Shown in pieces: positions 1-6,208 of a DNA stretch of 20,671 nt; the stretch's first letter is position 1; every line of letters starts with the position of its first letter. The DNA is taken from positions 1 to 20,671 of the forward strand of contig CANQGC010000017.1 of the NCBI GenBank assembly GCA_947600345.1, written 5' to 3'. The position numbers were made by a program, and so were the translations under genes. Origin of the DNA: an uncultured Clostridia bacterium. GTDB lineage: Bacteria > Bacillota > Clostridia > Christensenellales > Aristaeellaceae. The notes under the pieces are model-generated. The model did no database searches and was not told where the DNA came from. It saw nothing but the letters and a program-made list of their open reading frames with translations.

Positions 1-64
1 CGTTGAACGCCGGGATGCACTTGCCCAGCTCCCGCGCGCGCAGTACGACTTGCTTTGCGTTCAT
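1..64 (-). CDS. Class II aldolase, N-terminus only (runs off the window)
   Basis: Only the first 21 codons are present, reading MNAKQVVLRARELGKCIPAFN. This resembles the start of class II fructose-bisphosphate/tagatose-bisphosphate aldolases, where a short helix is followed by a 'PAFN' strand. Two in-frame ATGs exist, at 70 and 64. The second is preferred because the AAGGAG at 79-74 lies 9 nt from it but only 3 nt from the first. The ribosome binding site is inside the last codons of the upstream kinase, so translation is probably coupled. As third gene after an isomerase and a kinase, it would cleave the phosphorylated ketose. The call rests on a very short stretch. Confidence 0.55.
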   Translation of the reverse strand, partial: MNAKQVVLRARELGKCIPAFN

Positions 65-70
65 GTTCAT

Positions 71-1567
71 TCACTCCTTGTTCTCATAGGAATCCAGCAG
101 GAAGCTCCGCAGCCGCTTGAACTCGCGGAACTTCTTCTCATAGATCTCCACGTTCGCGGGGTTCGGCCGCACCGGCGCGCCGATGCGCAAGTACTTCCGC
201 GCCAGCGCGCAGCGGTCCTTTTCGCCGGTCACCGCCGCGAAGCCCAGGATCGCGCTGCCCAGCGCGCCGGTCTCCTCGGTCTCCACGGGCAGGATCTCCC
301 GGTTCCAGACGTCGGCCTTGATCTGCAGCCAGACCTTGGACCGCGCGCCGCCGCCGCAGGCGTAGAGCCGCCTGGGCGCGATGCCGTAGGTCTCGAGCTT
401 CTCCAGATTGTAGGCCATCTCGAAGCTCAGGGCCTCCAGGATCGCCCGGTAGATGTCCGGCAGGCCGGTGTCCATCGACACGCCCCAGAGCGCGCCCCGG
501 GCGTTGACCCGGATGTCCGGCGTGCCGCCCAGGCCCTGCAGGTAGGGCAGCACCATCAGCTCGCCCGGCCGCTTCGGGCACTCGCGGTTCAGGATATCGT
601 AGACGCTGACGCCCTCGGCCCTCGCCCGGTCCTTCAGGTAGAAGGCCAGCTGGTCGCGATACCAGCGCACCACCGCGCCGCCGGAGAGGTTGTAGGCGTA
701 GGTCACGTAGCCCCGGCCATCCACGTAGGGCACGCAGGCGTAGTTCTCCGATATGAACTCCATGTTGCGGGGGATGTCCGCGAACAGCGGCTCGATGCAC
801 TCGCTGGTGCCGGTGCCGTCCATGCAGTCGCCGGGCTCGCGGATGCCGCAGGCCAGCGCATTGACGACCTGGTCGTGCGCGCCAATGACCACCTTCACGT
901 TGGGCGACAGCCCCAGCGCCGACGCCACGTCCGGCAGCAGATTGCCAATGACGCTGCCGGTCTCGTAGACCTCGGGCATCATGCCCTCGTCGAGCCCGGC
1001 GGCCTCGAGCAGCTCCTGCGACCAGCAACGCCTCTCCACGTCGTAGAGCAGCGTGCGGCAGGCCAGCGACACGTCCGTGGCCGGAACGCCGCTCAGCCGG
1101 TAGCAGATGAAGCCCGCGATCAGCAGAAACTTCCAGACCTTCGCGCCGGGCAGGCTCCGGGTGTAGAGCATCTTCGCCAGCGAATAGGAGGCGTCGGGCT
1201 TGATGCGGGCGATCTCCATGAAGCGCTCCGCCCCGACGCGCTCGACCAGCGCGTCAAACTCCTTCGAGGACGAATCCGCGAAGTACATGATGATGTCGGT
1301 CAGCGGCCTGCCGCCCTCGTCCACCGGAACGAAGCTCTCGCCGAAGGAGGAAACGGTGACGGCCGCGACCTCCCCGACGTCCGGCAGCTCCGCGACGCAC
1401 TCCCGGATCACACGCAGCACGGAATCCGCCAGCACCCCGGCGTCCAGGTTGACCTTGCCCGGCGGGTTGGGATATTCGCAATAGCGCAGCGCCAGCTGCG
1501 CGCCGTCGTCGCGGAACGCCACGCACTTCGCGCCGGTTCCGCCGATGTCCACGCCAAGACTAATCAT
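71..1567 (-). CDS. FGGY-family carbohydrate kinase (xylulokinase-like)
   Basis: This 498-residue protein has the usual length of FGGY sugar kinases, which phosphorylate a ketose or polyol with ATP in the cytoplasm. The N-terminal phosphate-binding motif DIGGTGAK is at residues 7-14. A second nucleotide-site motif, DGTGTSE, lies mid-protein. The C-terminal half has GGGARSKVWLQIKADV, typical of the xylulokinase branch. A GAGGAG ribosome site precedes the ATG at 1567. The gene follows the isomerase gene by 63 nt and abuts the aldolase gene, giving an isomerase-kinase-aldolase order. The substrate is not visible from sequence. A pentulose or deoxyhexulose is possible. Confidence 0.9.
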   Translation of the reverse strand: MISLGVDIGGTGAKCVAFRDDGAQLALRYCEYPNPPGKVNLDAGVLADSVLRVIRECVAELPDVGEVAAVTVSSFGESFVPVDEGGRPLTDIIMYFADSSSKEFDALVERVGAERFMEIARIKPDASYSLAKMLYTRSLPGAKVWKFLLIAGFICYRLSGVPATDVSLACRTLLYDVERRCWSQELLEAAGLDEGMMPEVYETGSVIGNLLPDVASALGLSPNVKVVIGAHDQVVNALACGIREPGDCMDGTGTSECIEPLFADIPRNMEFISENYACVPYVDGRGYVTYAYNLSGGAVVRWYRDQLAFYLKDRARAEGVSVYDILNRECPKRPGELMVLPYLQGLGGTPDIRVNARGALWGVSMDTGLPDIYRAILEALSFEMAYNLEKLETYGIAPRRLYACGGGARSKVWLQIKADVWNREILPVETEETGALGSAILGFAAVTGEKDRCALARKYLRIGAPVRPNPANVEIYEKKFREFKRLRSFLLDSYENKE

Positions 1568-1592
1568 AGCTCGTTCTCCTCACGCGCAAGCT

Positions 1593-1616
1593 CCGCCGCC
1601 CGAAGCCGGGCGGCGG
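1593..1616 (-). other. Intercistronic hairpin between isomerase and kinase genes
   Basis: A perfect 10-bp GC-only inverted repeat (CCGCCGCCCG and CGGGCGGCGG) encloses a 4-nt loop in the 63-nt gap between the two genes. No U-tract follows in the direction of transcription, so it does not look like a terminator. It could stabilise the 3' end of the isomerase mRNA segment or tune kinase expression. That role is inference. Confidence 0.6.
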
Positions 1617-1630
1617 GCTCGCGCCGTTCG

Positions 1631-3037
1631 TCAGTCGATTTCCACCCAGTCGTAGCCCAGGTAGGTGGTGAAGGCCTCCCTGAGCACGTCCTTCATGTGG
1701 CCGTAGCCCACGCTGGTGTGGTGCTTGAATCCGCCCCGAGCCAGCTTGATCAGCTTGTCCTGGAGATTCGGAATCTCCGCCACGCCGCCGCAGCCGAAGT
1801 AGCCCTCCTCGATGGGATCGTCGGTGATCCTGCCCTCGGAGACGTAGACCACGATCTTGCCGTCCTTGGTCTGACAGTTGGAGAAGGTCATCGGGAAGGA
1901 GGCGATGCGGCCCTCGTTGCAGCCCCAGCCGCTGCCGGGGTCGTTCTTGGCGAACATCTTGTGCTCGGTCACGTGGCCCTTGCCGGCCATCAGCGTCTGG
2001 GCCACCGGGCCGCAGTGGAACAGCACCACCTTGTCCTCGTCGTCGCCGTAGTTGTTGTTCCAGTCGAGCACGCAGGCGGGCTCCTCGCTGGCGAGGCTCA
2101 TGGCGCGCATGGTGATGGCGGAGCACATGTCGATCTCGCAGCTCGCGACGATGCCCCGGTCGTTGAGGTCGGAGAGCAGCACGCAGGGGCAGACGCGCAT
2201 GTAGGTCTCCATCTCGTTCCAGCAGCGGATCGCCAGGGCGTCGAGCTGGTACTCCTCGATGTACCAATCCAGCACGCAGCCGATCTTGGCCAGCGTCCAC
2301 TTGTTCTTCTCCGGGCAGGCGGAGAAGTCGGTGTAGTTCTCCAGGTGCGCCATCTTGGCCACGACCTTCGGATCGTCGTCCTTGAGCTCGGCCACCATGT
2401 TCATCAGCTCGCTCAGGTCGAAGCTTTCGACATTGATGCCGTGGTTCTGCATGGCGATTTCGTCGAAGCGCACGGTCTTGAAGGCCGTGGTGCGCGCGCC
2501 GATGCAGCCCAGGTTGAAGCGCTTCATGCCGTTGACGACCCGGCAGATTGCCGCGAAGTCCTTCAGGTTCTGGGCGAACTTCGGGCTCAGCGGGTGCACC
2601 ACGTGGGGCTTCATCACGGTAAAGGGCACCTTGTACTGGGTGAACACGTCCGTCACCGAGAACTTGCCGCAGTAGGCGTCGCGGCGATGGGCGAAGTCCA
2701 TCTTGCCGATCTCGTCCGGATACGCCTGCATCAGGATCGGCACGCCGGCATCCTGCAGCGCCGTGATCGCGCCGTTCTCGTCCACGAAGATGGGCTGGCA
2801 GAAGATCACGCCGTCGTACTGGCCCTCGTGCTCCTTGAGCCAGGCCGCGTACTGGCGGCCCTCCGCGCGGGTCTCCACCGCGCCGAAGCGGCTGGCGTCC
2901 GCGTCCATGATGATGTAGTCGTAGCCCGCGTCGGTCACGGCCTTGACCATGTCGTCCCGCGCGCCCAGGATCAGCTCGCCCGGCATGAAGCCGCGGTTGC
3001 CGAAGCACAGGGCAAAGGTCATCTTCTTCTTTTGCAT
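1631..3037 (-). CDS. L-fucose/L-arabinose isomerase-family protein
   Basis: This 468-residue protein resembles the family that interconverts aldoses and ketoses with a divalent metal. It begins MQKKKMTFALCFGNRGFMPG. The family signatures I recognise are the N-terminal 'GNRGF.PGELI' segment, a central CWNEME motif followed by CEID (likely metal-binding carboxylates), and histidines in the C-terminal domain. A start 13 codons upstream (3076) is open, but ATG 3037 is chosen because AAAGGAGGAG sits 6 nt before it. It is first in a minus-strand operon with the kinase and aldolase, divergent from a PocR-AraC regulator. Members of this family act on different sugars, including sulfosugars, so the substrate is left open. 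Confidence 0.8.
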   Translation of the reverse strand: MQKKKMTFALCFGNRGFMPGELILGARDDMVKAVTDAGYDYIIMDADASRFGAVETRAEGRQYAAWLKEHEGQYDGVIFCQPIFVDENGAITALQDAGVPILMQAYPDEIGKMDFAHRRDAYCGKFSVTDVFTQYKVPFTVMKPHVVHPLSPKFAQNLKDFAAICRVVNGMKRFNLGCIGARTTAFKTVRFDEIAMQNHGINVESFDLSELMNMVAELKDDDPKVVAKMAHLENYTDFSACPEKNKWTLAKIGCVLDWYIEEYQLDALAIRCWNEMETYMRVCPCVLLSDLNDRGIVASCEIDMCSAITMRAMSLASEEPACVLDWNNNYGDDEDKVVLFHCGPVAQTLMAGKGHVTEHKMFAKNDPGSGWGCNEGRIASFPMTFSNCQTKDGKIVVYVSEGRITDDPIEEGYFGCGGVAEIPNLQDKLIKLARGGFKHHTSVGYGHMKDVLREAFTTYLGYDWVEID

Positions 3038-3131
3038 CGCAATCTCCTCCTTTATCGTCGTGCGCATTCCACGCAAGCTTTCTCTGATAATGCCATCTTA
3101 ACAAATCTTCCGGGGGAAAGATAGCGCAGCG

Positions 3132-3171
3132 CGTCCGGATTTCTTTGAAATCGTCCGGACTTTCTGGACAA
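3132..3171. promoter_or_regulatory. Putative AraC-type operator: two direct repeats 20 bp apart
   Basis: The octamer CGTCCGGA occurs at 3132-3139 and again at 3152-3159, exactly 20 bp apart. Aligning the 20-bp units gives 14 matches. AraC-family regulators bind direct half-sites about two helical turns apart, so this fits a site for the adjacent PocR-AraC protein. The second half-site runs into the -35 box of the regulator's own promoter, which would allow autoregulation. It lies about 95 bp upstream of the isomerase start codon. On the minus strand I see only a weak -10-like CATTAT (3092-3087) and no clear -35, as expected for an activated promoter. Confidence 0.6.
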
Positions 3172-3193
3172 GCGCCGCCCTTCGCATTATAAT
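3165..3193 (+). promoter_or_regulatory. Sigma-A type promoter of the PocR-AraC regulator
   Basis: TGGACA (3165-3170) is followed, after exactly 17 bp, by a perfect TATAAT (3188-3193). The start codon at 3214 lies 20 nt downstream, so the 5' leader would be short. The -35 overlaps the second CGTCCGGA repeat. Confidence 0.75.
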
Positions 3194-3213
3194 TGAAGGG
3201 GAGGTGACGCGCG

Positions 3214-4053
3214 ATGCATTCATCCTTTGATTTCGTAAAGCTCAATGCCCTGCTGCGGGACTTCTATAACCTGACGAAGATCCGCATCACCGTGTTCGAC
3301 GATTCGCTGCGGGAGATCGCCTCCTACCCGGAGGAGATCGCGCCCATCTGCCGCTTCATCCGAGGCAACGCGCGCGCGGAGGCCGCCTGCCACCGCTGCG
3401 ACCGGGACGCCTGCGCCCGGGCCAGGGAGCTGCGCGCGCCCTACGTCTATCGCTGCCACGCGGGGCTGACCGAGGCGGTGAGCCCGGTGTTCGTGGACGA
3501 CGCGATCGTGGCCTACGCGGCCTTCGGTCACCTGTTCTGCTATCCCGAGCGGGAAGAGGGCCGGCGAACGATACTGGACGCCTGCCGCCGCTACGGGCTG
3601 GAGCCAGGGGAGCTGGGCGCGCTAATCGACGCGCTGCCCGCGATGGAGGAGGGCTACATACTCTCCGCCGCGCACATACTGGACGCCGTGGCCAGCTACC
3701 TGTACTTCGACCGCATGGTGACGCTGAAGCAGCAGCCGATCCAGGCGCAGATTGACGAATACATCTCCGGGCACTTTGCCGAGGACATCGGCGCGGCGTC
3801 CATCTGCGCGCGCTTTCCCATCAGCCGCACGGCGCTGTACGAGTTTTCCAAGCGCAACTATGGGATGGGCATCGCCCAGCGCGTGCGCCAACTGCGCATC
3901 GAGCATGCCAAGCACCTGCTGCTGACCCGGCCGGAGATGAACATCACCCAGGTAGCCGAGGCCTGCGGCTTCGCGGACTATAACTACTTCATCACCGTGT
4001 TTGGCAAACTGACGGGGACTTCGCCCCGGCGCTACCGCGCCCGGAACGCGTAG
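3214..4053 (+). CDS. PocR-domain AraC-family transcriptional regulator
   Basis: This is a 279-residue regulator. Residues about 6-165 match the PocR-type ligand-sensing domain. It has the cysteine pattern C59-x2-C62-x4-C67 and C81-H82 (in 'YVYRCHAGLTEAVSPV'), plus C46 and C109. Residues about 175-277 form an AraC DNA-binding domain with two helix-turn-helix units. The second carries the signature 'ITQVAEACGFADYNYFITVFGKLTGTSPRRYR'-type pattern (shown here only as family signature residues I244, A250, G252, F253, F259, F263, P271). GGGGAGGTGA precedes the ATG. It is divergent from the isomerase-kinase-aldolase operon and is probably its sugar-responsive activator. The stop codon TAG lies within the left end of the palindrome composite. 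Confidence 0.88.
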   Translation: MHSSFDFVKLNALLRDFYNLTKIRITVFDDSLREIASYPEEIAPICRFIRGNARAEAACHRCDRDACARARELRAPYVYRCHAGLTEAVSPVFVDDAIVAYAAFGHLFCYPEREEGRRTILDACRRYGLEPGELGALIDALPAMEEGYILSAAHILDAVASYLYFDRMVTLKQQPIQAQIDEYISGHFAEDIGAASICARFPISRTALYEFSKRNYGMGIAQRVRQLRIEHAKHLLLTRPEMNITQVAEACGFADYNYFITVFGKLTGTSPRRYRARNA

Positions 4054-4367
4054 CCTCAGAAGGGAGAATCCAAGGAACCTCAGGTTCCTTGGCAAGGATT
4101 CTTAAGGGACAGAGTCCCTTAAGCAGGTCTGGGCGGAGCCCAGCGTGACCCCCGTAACCCCAGAAGGGAGAATCCAAGGAACCTCAGGTTCCTTGGCAGG
4201 TCTGGGCAGAGCCCAGCGTGACCCCCGTAACCCCAGCGGCCCGCGCAGACAAATCTCGTTTCGATAAGGCGAACTGAGATTCCGCCGCCACCATGCGCGG
4301 GCCGCCGCGGCGATTTTTTGGTTTGGGAAGCCAGTGGCTTCCCAAACCAAAAGAGTCCGCCACTAAC
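4050..4367 (+). repeat. Left arm of the palindrome composite
   Basis: Modules seen in order are as follows. P1 is at 4070-4092 (11-bp arms CCAAGGAACCT/AGGTTCCTTGG, 1-nt centre). P2 is at 4101-4123 (10-bp arms CTTAAGGGAC/GTCCCTTAAG). P3 is at 4129-4143 (CTGGGC/GCCCAG). A second P1 is at 4174-4196 and a second P3 at 4202-4216. P4 has a 12-bp stem, 4236-4247 with 4294-4305 (GCGGCCCGCGCA/TGCGCGGGCCGC), enclosing a smaller AATCTC/GAGATT hairpin. A T6 run is at 4314-4319. P5 is a 17-bp perfect stem, 4316-4332 with 4336-4352 and loop AGT. The arm closes with CAAAAGAGTCCGCCACTAAC (4348-4367). Confidence 0.85.
4057..4233 (+). repeat. Tandem duplication inside the left arm, second copy lacking one hairpin
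   Basis: Unit 1 (4057-4160, 104 nt) and unit 2 (4161-4233, 73 nt) both start CAGAAGGGAGAATCC and both end with ACCCCCGTAACCC. They are near-identical except that unit 2 lacks a 31-nt block holding the whole P2 hairpin. A P3 loop base also differs (GGA against AGA). The clean loss of one hairpin module suggests slippage or excision at the palindrome. Confidence 0.8.
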
Positions 4368-4524
4368 TCTCAATACCTCCGCTGACCAACAAACGATCAT
4401 CCAACGCAGAAAGCAACGGAACAGACTCAGTCACAATATTCTTTTGATCAACCGGGCACGGTATTCGAGATCATCGCTCGCGGGACAATTCAGGCGTTTG
4501 CTGGCAACAGGCAGCATTTTGAAA
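4368..4524. other. Central spacer of the palindrome composite
   Basis: This 157-bp stretch lies between the two inverted CAAAAGAGTCCGCCACTAAC motifs. It is less GC-rich than its surroundings. I see no convincing reading frame, ribosome site, hairpin or promoter in it. Confidence 0.5.
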
Positions 4525-4782
4525 GTTAGTGGCGGACTCTTTTGAAATGAGAAGCTTCCGCTTCTCATTCCAAAAAATCGCCGCTGCGGCCCGCAGTATG
4601 GAGGCGATGAAAGCTTTGTTCGCTATGCCGAACTTGGAATTGGTACTGCGGGCCGCTGGGGTTACGTCGGGCTCCGCCCGAACCCGTCCTGGGCTCCGCC
4701 CAGACCTGCTTAAGGGACTCTGTCCCTTAAGAATCTCTGCCAAGGAACCTGAGGTTCCTTGGATTCTCCCTTCTGGGGCTAC
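4525..4782 (-). repeat. Right arm of the palindrome composite (inverted)
   Basis: In plus-strand order the modules are: GTTAGTGGCGGACTCTTTTG at 4525-4544 (exact inverse of 4348-4367); P5 at 4546-4569 (10-bp AATGAGAAGC/GCTTCTCATT, loop TTCC); the A6 complement of the T6 run at 4572-4577; P4, a 13-bp stem, 4586-4598 with 4644-4656, enclosing a GTTCG/CGAAC mini-hairpin (4618-4633); two P3-type hairpins at 4667-4681 (TCGGGC/GCCCGA) and 4689-4703 (CTGGGC/GCCCAG); P2 at 4709-4731; and P1 at 4740-4762. P1, P2 and one P3 stem match the left arm. The P4 lower stem and P5 differ in sequence but keep the fold. Confidence 0.85.
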
Positions 4783-4794
4783 CGCTTTCTTTCC

Positions 4795-5799
4795 TTACCG
4801 CCCCATCTCCAAGTCGAGCCACGCGCACTCCTCATCCGTGAGCCTCATCTCGCTGGCCTCCACATTCGCGCGCATATTCTCCCTTCTACCGGTCGCGATC
4901 AGTGCATACACGTCCAGCTCCCTCTGACTAAACAGCCACGCCAGCGCGACCTTCGCCACGCTCGTCCCCTTCTCCTTCGCCAGCATCTCGCACCTACGCA
5001 GCCGCTCAAAGTTCTCCGGATGCGCATACCCCTTCAACCCGGGCTCGTCCATCACCGCCCTCGCGCTCTCCGGATCGTCCCCATGCACCTTCCCCGAAAA
5101 GAACCCCCGCGCCATCGCCGAATAGGCGAACACCGGAATGCGATTGTCCGCGTACCACTTCCTTGCCGCCCGGTTCTCCGACCCGGAGATCGTCACGCAG
5201 CCGCCGCCCCAGGGGTCCTCCACCTGCACCGCCAGGCCGTAGTTCGGGCTCGCCACCGTGAAGCCCCGCATGCCGTGCTTCGCGGCGTACTCGTTGGCCT
5301 CCTCCATGCGCTCCACCGTCCAGTTCGACGCGCCGATCGCGCCCAGCTTGCCCTCGTCCACGCAGCGGTTCAGCGCGTCCATCAGCGGGCCCACCGGCAC
5401 GCTCGGGTCGTCCCGGTGCAGCAGGTACAGCTCGATGTGGTCCGTCCTGAGCTTCGCCAGCGAGTTATGCACGTCGTGCAGTATGTCAAAGGGCGTCACC
5501 CGCTTGCGCCAGCGGTTGTGGTGCGCGCCCTTGGTGAGGATCACCACCTTGTCCCGCAGGCCGCGCGCCTCGATCCACTCGCCCAGCGGCTCCTCGCCGT
5601 AGTGGTCGGCGCAGTCGAAGCAGTTCACGCCCTCCGCGTACATGCCGTCCAGCAGCGCAAACGCCGCGCCCAAGCGCTCGGGGAAGTCCGACGAATCGCC
5701 GTACACCGAGCGGAACGCCGCGAACATCACCGGCATGGCCGTGCCGAAGGCGATGCGCGACACGGGCTTGTCCACGTGCTCTATCCTTCCGTAGTTCAT
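4795..5799 (-). CDS. Aldo/keto reductase
   Basis: This 334-residue protein is an aldo/keto reductase, an NAD(P)H-dependent cytoplasmic oxidoreductase with a TIM-barrel fold. The expected tetrad is visible: D62 and Y67 in FDCADHYG, K90 in VVILTKGAH, and H128 in LYLLHRDD. GASNW and a C-terminal cofactor-binding segment (ALIATGRRENMRANVEA) also fit. The start MNYGRIEHV at 5799 is chosen over an upstream ATG at 5856 because AGGAGG lies just before it. The gene is monocistronic with its own promoter and runs into the right arm of the palindrome composite. The substrate is unknown. Confidence 0.9.
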   Translation of the reverse strand: MNYGRIEHVDKPVSRIAFGTAMPVMFAAFRSVYGDSSDFPERLGAAFALLDGMYAEGVNCFDCADHYGEEPLGEWIEARGLRDKVVILTKGAHHNRWRKRVTPFDILHDVHNSLAKLRTDHIELYLLHRDDPSVPVGPLMDALNRCVDEGKLGAIGASNWTVERMEEANEYAAKHGMRGFTVASPNYGLAVQVEDPWGGGCVTISGSENRAARKWYADNRIPVFAYSAMARGFFSGKVHGDDPESARAVMDEPGLKGYAHPENFERLRRCEMLAKEKGTSVAKVALAWLFSQRELDVYALIATGRRENMRANVEASEMRLTDEECAWLDLEMGR

Positions 5800-5829
5800 G
5801 GGCCGCCTCCTGTTATGAATTGTATCCTT

Positions 5830-5858
5830 ATTATAACACTGCGCCTCCCACGGCACAA
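5830..5858 (-). promoter_or_regulatory. Promoter of the aldo/keto reductase gene
   Basis: On the minus strand a perfect TATAAT (5835-5830) follows TTGTGC (5858-5853) with a 17-bp spacer. It lies about 30 nt upstream of the start codon at 5799. The -10 is strong and the -35 poor. Confidence 0.6.
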
Positions 5859-5917
5859 GCGCGCGCCGTTCAATAAGTTTTTTGTTTTCCCGAAAACCAT
5901 AAATTCATGTAAAGTCG

Positions 5918-5946
5918 TTGACATCGTAACGTGCGCCTGCTATAAT
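5918..5946 (+). promoter_or_regulatory. Consensus sigma-A promoter of the ilv operon
   Basis: A perfect TTGACA (5918-5923) and a perfect TATAAT (5941-5946) are separated by exactly 17 bp. Transcription would start near 5953, leaving a leader of about 255 nt before ilvB. Such a strong promoter fits control exerted downstream by attenuation. Confidence 0.9.
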
Positions 5947-5979
5947 CGAAAATCAGAACTGGAAACGGAGCTGGAAGCA

Positions 5980-6090
5980 ATGATTGCACGAATCGTCGGG
6001 GTCGCTATTCTGGGCATTCTCGTCGGCGTTATTCTGCCCCTGCGACTTAGCTCGCTGGGGGACGCCGCTGAAAGTTATGTCCTGCAATAG
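5980..6090 (+). CDS. ilv operon leader peptide (attenuator)
   Basis: This is a 36-codon reading frame starting ATG at 5980 and ending TAG at 6088-6090. Its first part reads MIARIVGVAILGILVGVILP. Seventeen of 36 residues are Ile (5), Val (5) or Leu (7), and 14 of the 19 residues from 5 to 23 are branched-chain. CGGAG lies about 10 nt upstream of the start, a modest ribosome site. It sits between a consensus promoter and an intrinsic terminator ahead of ilvB, the layout of classical leader-peptide attenuation. Ribosome stalling at Ile/Val/Leu codons during starvation would block terminator formation. The peptide itself probably has no other role. The arrangement is seen; the mechanism is inferred from enterobacterial and actinobacterial ilv leaders. 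Confidence 0.85.
   Translation: MIARIVGVAILGILVGVILPLRLSSLGDAAESYVLQ
6037..6060 (+). promoter_or_regulatory. Candidate pause hairpin inside the ilv leader
   Basis: CCCC-T-GCGA (6037-6045) can pair with TCGC-T-GGGG (6052-6060), giving two 4-bp stems with one T-T mismatch and a 6-nt loop. It overlaps the end of the Ile/Val/Leu-rich codons, so a ribosome stalled there would open it. A further small hairpin, CCGAA/TTCGG (6093-6107), follows the leader stop codon. The full antiterminator could not be resolved by eye. Confidence 0.4.
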
Positions 6091-6148
6091 TTCCGAAGAA
6101 AATTCGGTTCCGGCTCGAGGAAGAATCTAATGAAGATGCTCCGCAATG

Positions 6149-6182
6149 CCTGCAAGTCTGACTTTCAGATTGCAGGTTTTTT
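6149..6182 (+). terminator. ilvB: Intrinsic terminator of the ilv attenuator
   Basis: CCTGCAAGTCTGA (6149-6161) pairs with TCAGATTGCAGG (6165-6176) as a 12-bp stem with one bulged G and loop CTT, directly followed by T6 (6177-6182). It lies 12 nt before the ilvB ribosome site and 59 nt after the leader stop codon. An upstream segment, CCTGCAAT (6081-6088), covering the last leader codons is exactly complementary to the terminator's 3' arm (6169-6176) and could compete with it. Confidence 0.88.
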
Positions 6183-6208
6183 CTTACAAAAATGAGGAGG
6201 TTTACGAC

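Larger units (their letters stand above)
4050..4782. repeat. Composite of nested palindromes in two inverted arms (gene-free)
   Basis: This 733-bp region holds no gene. Its two ends are inverted copies beginning GTAGCCyCAGAAGGGAG. A left arm (4050-4367) and a right arm (4525-4782) carry the same ordered modules in opposite orientation, around a 157-bp centre. Read from each flanking gene's 3' end inward, the modules are: P1 hairpin, P2 hairpin, P3 hairpin(s), GTAACCCCAGCGGCCCGC, a long stem-loop (P4), GGCGATTTTTTGG, a variable hairpin (P5), and AAAAGAGTCCGCCACTAAC. The flanking genes are convergent, so each arm has the same orientation relative to the transcript entering it. It could be a dispersed repeat family, a non-autonomous mobile element, or a bidirectional transcription-end structure. 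No transposase is present. Confidence 0.85.

Noticed and set aside
50..3124. Very long open frame opposite the isomerase and kinase genes
   Set aside because: It is the complement of two well-recognised enzymes in GC-rich DNA, with Arg/Ala/His/Val-rich composition, no domain and no ribosome site.
4050..4782. Insertion sequence or integron attC site
   Set aside because: No transposase or integrase frame is present, and the nested hairpins do not show the attC core-site arrangement.
4318..4927. Short frames within the palindrome composite
   Set aside because: They run through hairpins, have no ribosome sites and resemble nothing. The similar peptides arise because the repeats are duplicated.
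5947..6208. T-box riboswitch ahead of ilvB
   Set aside because: I found no T-box consensus or specifier-loop layout. The leader instead encodes a branched-chain-rich peptide and ends in a simple terminator.
6146..6208. Upstream ATG start for IlvB
   Set aside because: It lies in the attenuator terminator, lacks a ribosome site, and adds 21 residues not seen in the family. ATG 6209 has an ideal site.
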